Positions 5,644-7,594 of a DNA stretch of 7,594 nucleotides are shown here, piece by piece (position 1 is the first letter of the stretch; every line of letters begins with the position of its first letter). Source of the stretch: an uncultured Oscillospiraceae bacterium (lineage in GTDB: Bacteria; Bacillota; Clostridia; Oscillospirales; Ruminococcaceae); the NCBI GenBank assembly GCA_934463345.1, contig CAKSJL010000082.1, positions 1-7,594 on the forward strand, given 5' to 3'. The notes below the pieces were generated by a model. That model did not search any database. It was given only the letters and a program-made list of their open reading frames with translations, and was not told the DNA's origin. The translations under genes and the position numbers were made by a program.

Positions 5644-7299
5644 ATGATAACACTGTTGCTGACAGGTAGTATATTGAGAGACAGCCTGATCTCGGCAGGG
5701 ATCAGCATGCAGAACCGCAGGAAAGAGGTCGACAGACTTAATGTTTACCCGGTTCCGGACGGTGATACAGGTACAAACATGTCGCTTACAATGGGAGCGA
5801 CTGTAAAGGCGCTGGAACTGCTTGATGACGGCGTTTCTGTTTCAAAGGTAGCAGAAACTGCGGCTACTGCTCTTCTGCGTGGTGCAAGAGGAAATTCGGG
5901 GGTTATACTTTCGCTTATATTCAGGGGGTTTTCAAAGGGTCTCAGCGGTCTTGAAAGCGCAGGCTGCAAGGATATTGCAAAGGCTCTTGAGCTTGGCGTT
6001 GACGGAGCGTATAAGGCTGTTATGAACCCTACGGAGGGAACAGTCCTTACTGTTTCGAGATTAGCGGCAGAAAAGGCGTCAGAGCTTGCAGATGATAGCG
6101 ATAATATTGCTGAGTTCTGGGGAGAGGTGTGCAAGACAGCTTCAGAAGCGCTTGCAAAAACACCGGAACAGCTTCCTGTTCTTGCGAAGGCGGGAGTTGT
6201 TGATGCAGGAGGACAGGGACTTGTTATAATTTTCAATGCTATGCTGGAAATTTTCTGCGGAGGACAAATTGAAAAGAACAGCGGCGAAAATCAGGAGAAG
6301 AAAACTATAGATATTTCTCAGCCGGATAACGATGAGGATATAAAGTATTCATACTGCACTGAGTATATAATCGAGAGAAACAGCAATGCTGATCCGTTTA
6401 TGCTGAGAGCTTATCTTGAGACGATAGGCGACTGCGTTGTTGTAGTTGATGATGATGAGATAATAAAGGTTCATGTTCATACTGACAATCCCGGGCTTGC
6501 AATACAGAAGGCTCTTGAATTCGGCAGATTTATAAATGATCCGAAGCCTAAGATCGAAAATATGAGAATTCAGCATGAAATGCGGGTAAGGGAAGAAAAG
6601 GTTGCAATGCGTCAGCAGTTTACTCCGGCAGAGCCTGAAAAGGAGTTTGGATTTGTTGCTGTTGCGGCAGGACATGGTATAGAAGAAATGTTTCGTGATC
6701 TTGGCGCTGACTGCGTTATAAGAGGTGGACAGACCATGAATCCTTCAACTGACGATATTCTAACCGCAATTCATGCGGCACCTGCTAAAACTGTTTTTGT
6801 ACTTCCAAACAACAAGAATATAATAATGGCGGCAGAGCAGACGAAAAACCTTGCTGACAGAAATGTCTGTATTCTTCCTACCAGAACGATACCGCAGGGT
6901 ATTTCGGCTATGATGGCTTTTGATGAAACAGAGGATTTCGCATCGAACCGTCTTGCGATGACAAAGGCTTTTGAGCATGTTTCGACTGGTCAGATAACAT
7001 TTGCGGCGAGAGATTCGGAATATGAGGGTCATAATATCAAAGAAGGCGAGATACTTGCTTTCGACAACAGCAGGCTTGTATTTACAGAAAAGGATGTTTC
7101 AAAGGCGGCATATAAGCTTGTAAAGAAGCTTATAAAAAGCGACTCTGGATTTGTTACTATATTTTACGGTTCTGATGTTACTGCGGAGCAGGCAGATAAG
7201 CTGGAAGAAACTCTTAATGCGAAGTTTGGAAGCAAGGTAGATATCATGATGGTGAACGGCGGACAGCCGGTATATTATTATATTATTTCTGTAGAATGA
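5644..7299 (+). CDS. fakA: Fatty acid kinase catalytic subunit FakA (DAK2-domain protein YloV)
   Basis: FakA phosphorylates fatty acids presented by FakB (DegV-family) carriers, feeding exogenous fatty acids to PlsX/PlsY for phospholipid synthesis. The 551-aa length fits the family (about 550). The N-terminal DhaL/DAK2 ATP-binding domain (~8-205) has PVPDGDTGTNMSLT (36-49; metal-binding Asp39 and Asp41) and RGARGNSGVILS (79-90). A middle domain (~230-320) carries YCTEYI (Cys238) and VHVHTDNPG (His277, His279), like the zinc site reported for Staphylococcus aureus FakA. The C-terminal domain (~335-551) has DegV-like features (GGQTMNPSTDDIL; VLPNNKNI; LPTRTIPQGISA) and ends NGGQPVYYYIISVE. The ATG at 5644 directly abuts the Shine-Dalgarno AAAGGA. 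A near-by TTG at 5656 or CTG at 5653 has better spacing and matches where relatives begin (-TGSILRD), so the true start is uncertain by 3-4 codons. No fakB is in the window. Confidence 0.95.
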   Translation: MITLLLTGSILRDSLISAGISMQNRRKEVDRLNVYPVPDGDTGTNMSLTMGATVKALELLDDGVSVSKVAETAATALLRGARGNSGVILSLIFRGFSKGLSGLESAGCKDIAKALELGVDGAYKAVMNPTEGTVLTVSRLAAEKASELADDSDNIAEFWGEVCKTASEALAKTPEQLPVLAKAGVVDAGGQGLVIIFNAMLEIFCGGQIEKNSGENQEKKTIDISQPDNDEDIKYSYCTEYIIERNSNADPFMLRAYLETIGDCVVVVDDDEIIKVHVHTDNPGLAIQKALEFGRFINDPKPKIENMRIQHEMRVREEKVAMRQQFTPAEPEKEFGFVAVAAGHGIEEMFRDLGADCVIRGGQTMNPSTDDILTAIHAAPAKTVFVLPNNKNIIMAAEQTKNLADRNVCILPTRTIPQGISAMMAFDETEDFASNRLAMTKAFEHVSTGQITFAARDSEYEGHNIKEGEILAFDNSRLVFTEKDVSKAAYKLVKKLIKSDSGFVTIFYGSDVTAEQADKLEETLNAKFGSKVDIMMVNGGQPVYYYIISVE

Positions 7300-7311
7300 T
7301 TATTGGTATTT

Positions 7312-7356
7312 TTCACAGCGATGCAGAATAAGAGTTTGTATCGCTGTGAATTTTAA
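7312..7356 (+). terminator. Rho-independent terminator after fakA
   Basis: TTCACAGCGAT (7312-7322) pairs perfectly over 11 bp with ATCGCTGTGAA (7340-7350) around a 17-nt loop, followed by TTTTAAC. The T-run is short, so efficiency is uncertain. It starts 12 nt after the stop codon. Confidence 0.7.
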
Positions 7357-7419
7357 CATTAAAACAAAAACTTTATTATAAAAAATCCCGTACCTGCGCC
7401 GTTTGACAAATTTCCTGAA

Positions 7420-7446
7420 ACTTTTTCAAAAAAACTTTGAAAAAGT
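7420..7446 (+). promoter_or_regulatory. 11-bp perfect inverted repeat just upstream of the tRNA promoter, possible UP element
   Basis: ACTTTTTCAAA (7420-7430) and TTTGAAAAAGT (7436-7446) are exact reverse complements around AAAAC. They end 2 nt before the -35. The A- and T-tracts in this position resemble an UP element that binds the alpha subunit of RNA polymerase at stable RNA promoters. A protein-binding operator is the alternative reading. Confidence 0.45.
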
Positions 7447-7448
7447 GC

Positions 7449-7477
7449 TTGACATTTAAGCATAGTAGTGATATAAT
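7449..7477 (+). promoter_or_regulatory. Perfect consensus sigma-A promoter of the tRNA-Val gene
   Basis: TTGACA (7449-7454) and TATAAT (7472-7477) are separated by exactly 17 nt. Transcription would start near 7484, leaving a leader of about 38 nt that RNase P removes from the tRNA. The gap 7351-7419 shows no gene. Confidence 0.9.
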
Positions 7478-7521
7478 AAACTAGTCGCTGAGAGATACGG
7501 CGATAACAAATAAGAAAAAGT

Positions 7522-7594
7522 GGGAGCATAGCTCAGCTGGGAGAGCATCTGCCTTACAAGCAGAGGGTCATAGGTTCGAGCCCTATTGTTCCCA
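7522..7594 (+). tRNA. tRNA-Val, anticodon UAC
   Basis: A full cloverleaf of 73 nt is visible. The acceptor GGGAGCA (7522-7528) pairs with TGTTCCC (7587-7593), including one G-U pair, and A7594 is the discriminator. The D stem is GCTC/GAGC, the anticodon stem TCTGC/GCAGA with loop CTTACAA (anticodon TAC at 7555-7557), and the T stem ATAGG/CCTAT with loop TTCGAGC. It reads GUA and probably other valine codons by wobble. The window ends at the discriminator, so whether CCA is encoded, and whether more tRNA genes follow in a cluster, cannot be seen. Confidence 0.96.

Noticed and set aside
5745..6236. 163-codon minus-strand reading frame inside fakA
   Set aside because: It is a Ser/Ala/Pro-rich shadow of the strongly conserved DAK2 domain, with no supporting start signal or family resemblance.
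7403..7408. Second TTGACA upstream of the tRNA
   Set aside because: There is no -10 hexamer at 16-18 nt spacing; the real promoter is at 7449-7477.
1..7594. CRISPR arrays, defence islands, prophage genes, biosynthetic clusters
   Set aside because: No regularly spaced repeats and no genes of these kinds were found; the window is housekeeping and sporulation content.

Overview
The window looks like chromosomal DNA from a low-to-moderate GC, endospore-forming member of the Clostridia. A Ruminococcus/Oscillospiraceae-type gut or rumen bacterium is my inference, not a demonstrated assignment. The basis is a pair of SpoVA germination/DPA-channel genes, the Firmicutes yloU-yloV (asp23-fakA) pair, Gram-positive Shine-Dalgarno sequences (AGGAG, GGAGG), sigma-A type promoters and Rho-independent hairpins.

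Left part (1-2200), all on the minus strand. From right to left in transcription order it holds spoVAD, spoVAE (stop and ribosome binding site overlapping, clearly co-translated), and then a separately promoted gene for a cytosolic-looking zinc-dependent phospholipase C-like protein. No spoVAC is visible next to spoVAD. Upstream of spoVAD sits a 162-bp, exactly centred palindromic element with 17-bp perfect terminal inverted repeats flanked by TTA, with the hallmarks of a MITE.

Middle part (2450-5110). A small membrane-anchored DUF4830-like protein on the minus strand is divergent from an RsuA-family rRNA pseudouridine synthase on the plus strand. It is followed by a monocistronic, strongly codon-biased sugar ABC-transporter ATPase (UgpC/MsmX/MalK type) with its own good sigma-A promoter and a terminator. 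No permease or binding-protein genes are nearby, which fits a shared ATPase serving several sugar importers.

Right part (5110-7594), plus strand. A promoter and a roughly 110-nt leader, which includes a possible 19-codon leader ORF, precede asp23/yloU (TTG start) and the DAK2-domain fatty acid kinase fakA/yloV. A hairpin terminator follows. Then a perfect consensus promoter (TTGACA-17-TATAAT) drives a tRNA-Val(UAC), whose discriminator base is the last base of the window.

Most of the window is ordinary housekeeping and sporulation content. The items most worth a second look are the palindromic element, the missing spoVAC, the signal-peptide-less phospholipase-like protein with an intact-looking metal site, and the leader of asp23-fakA. 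I see no defence, CRISPR, prophage or biosynthetic system here.
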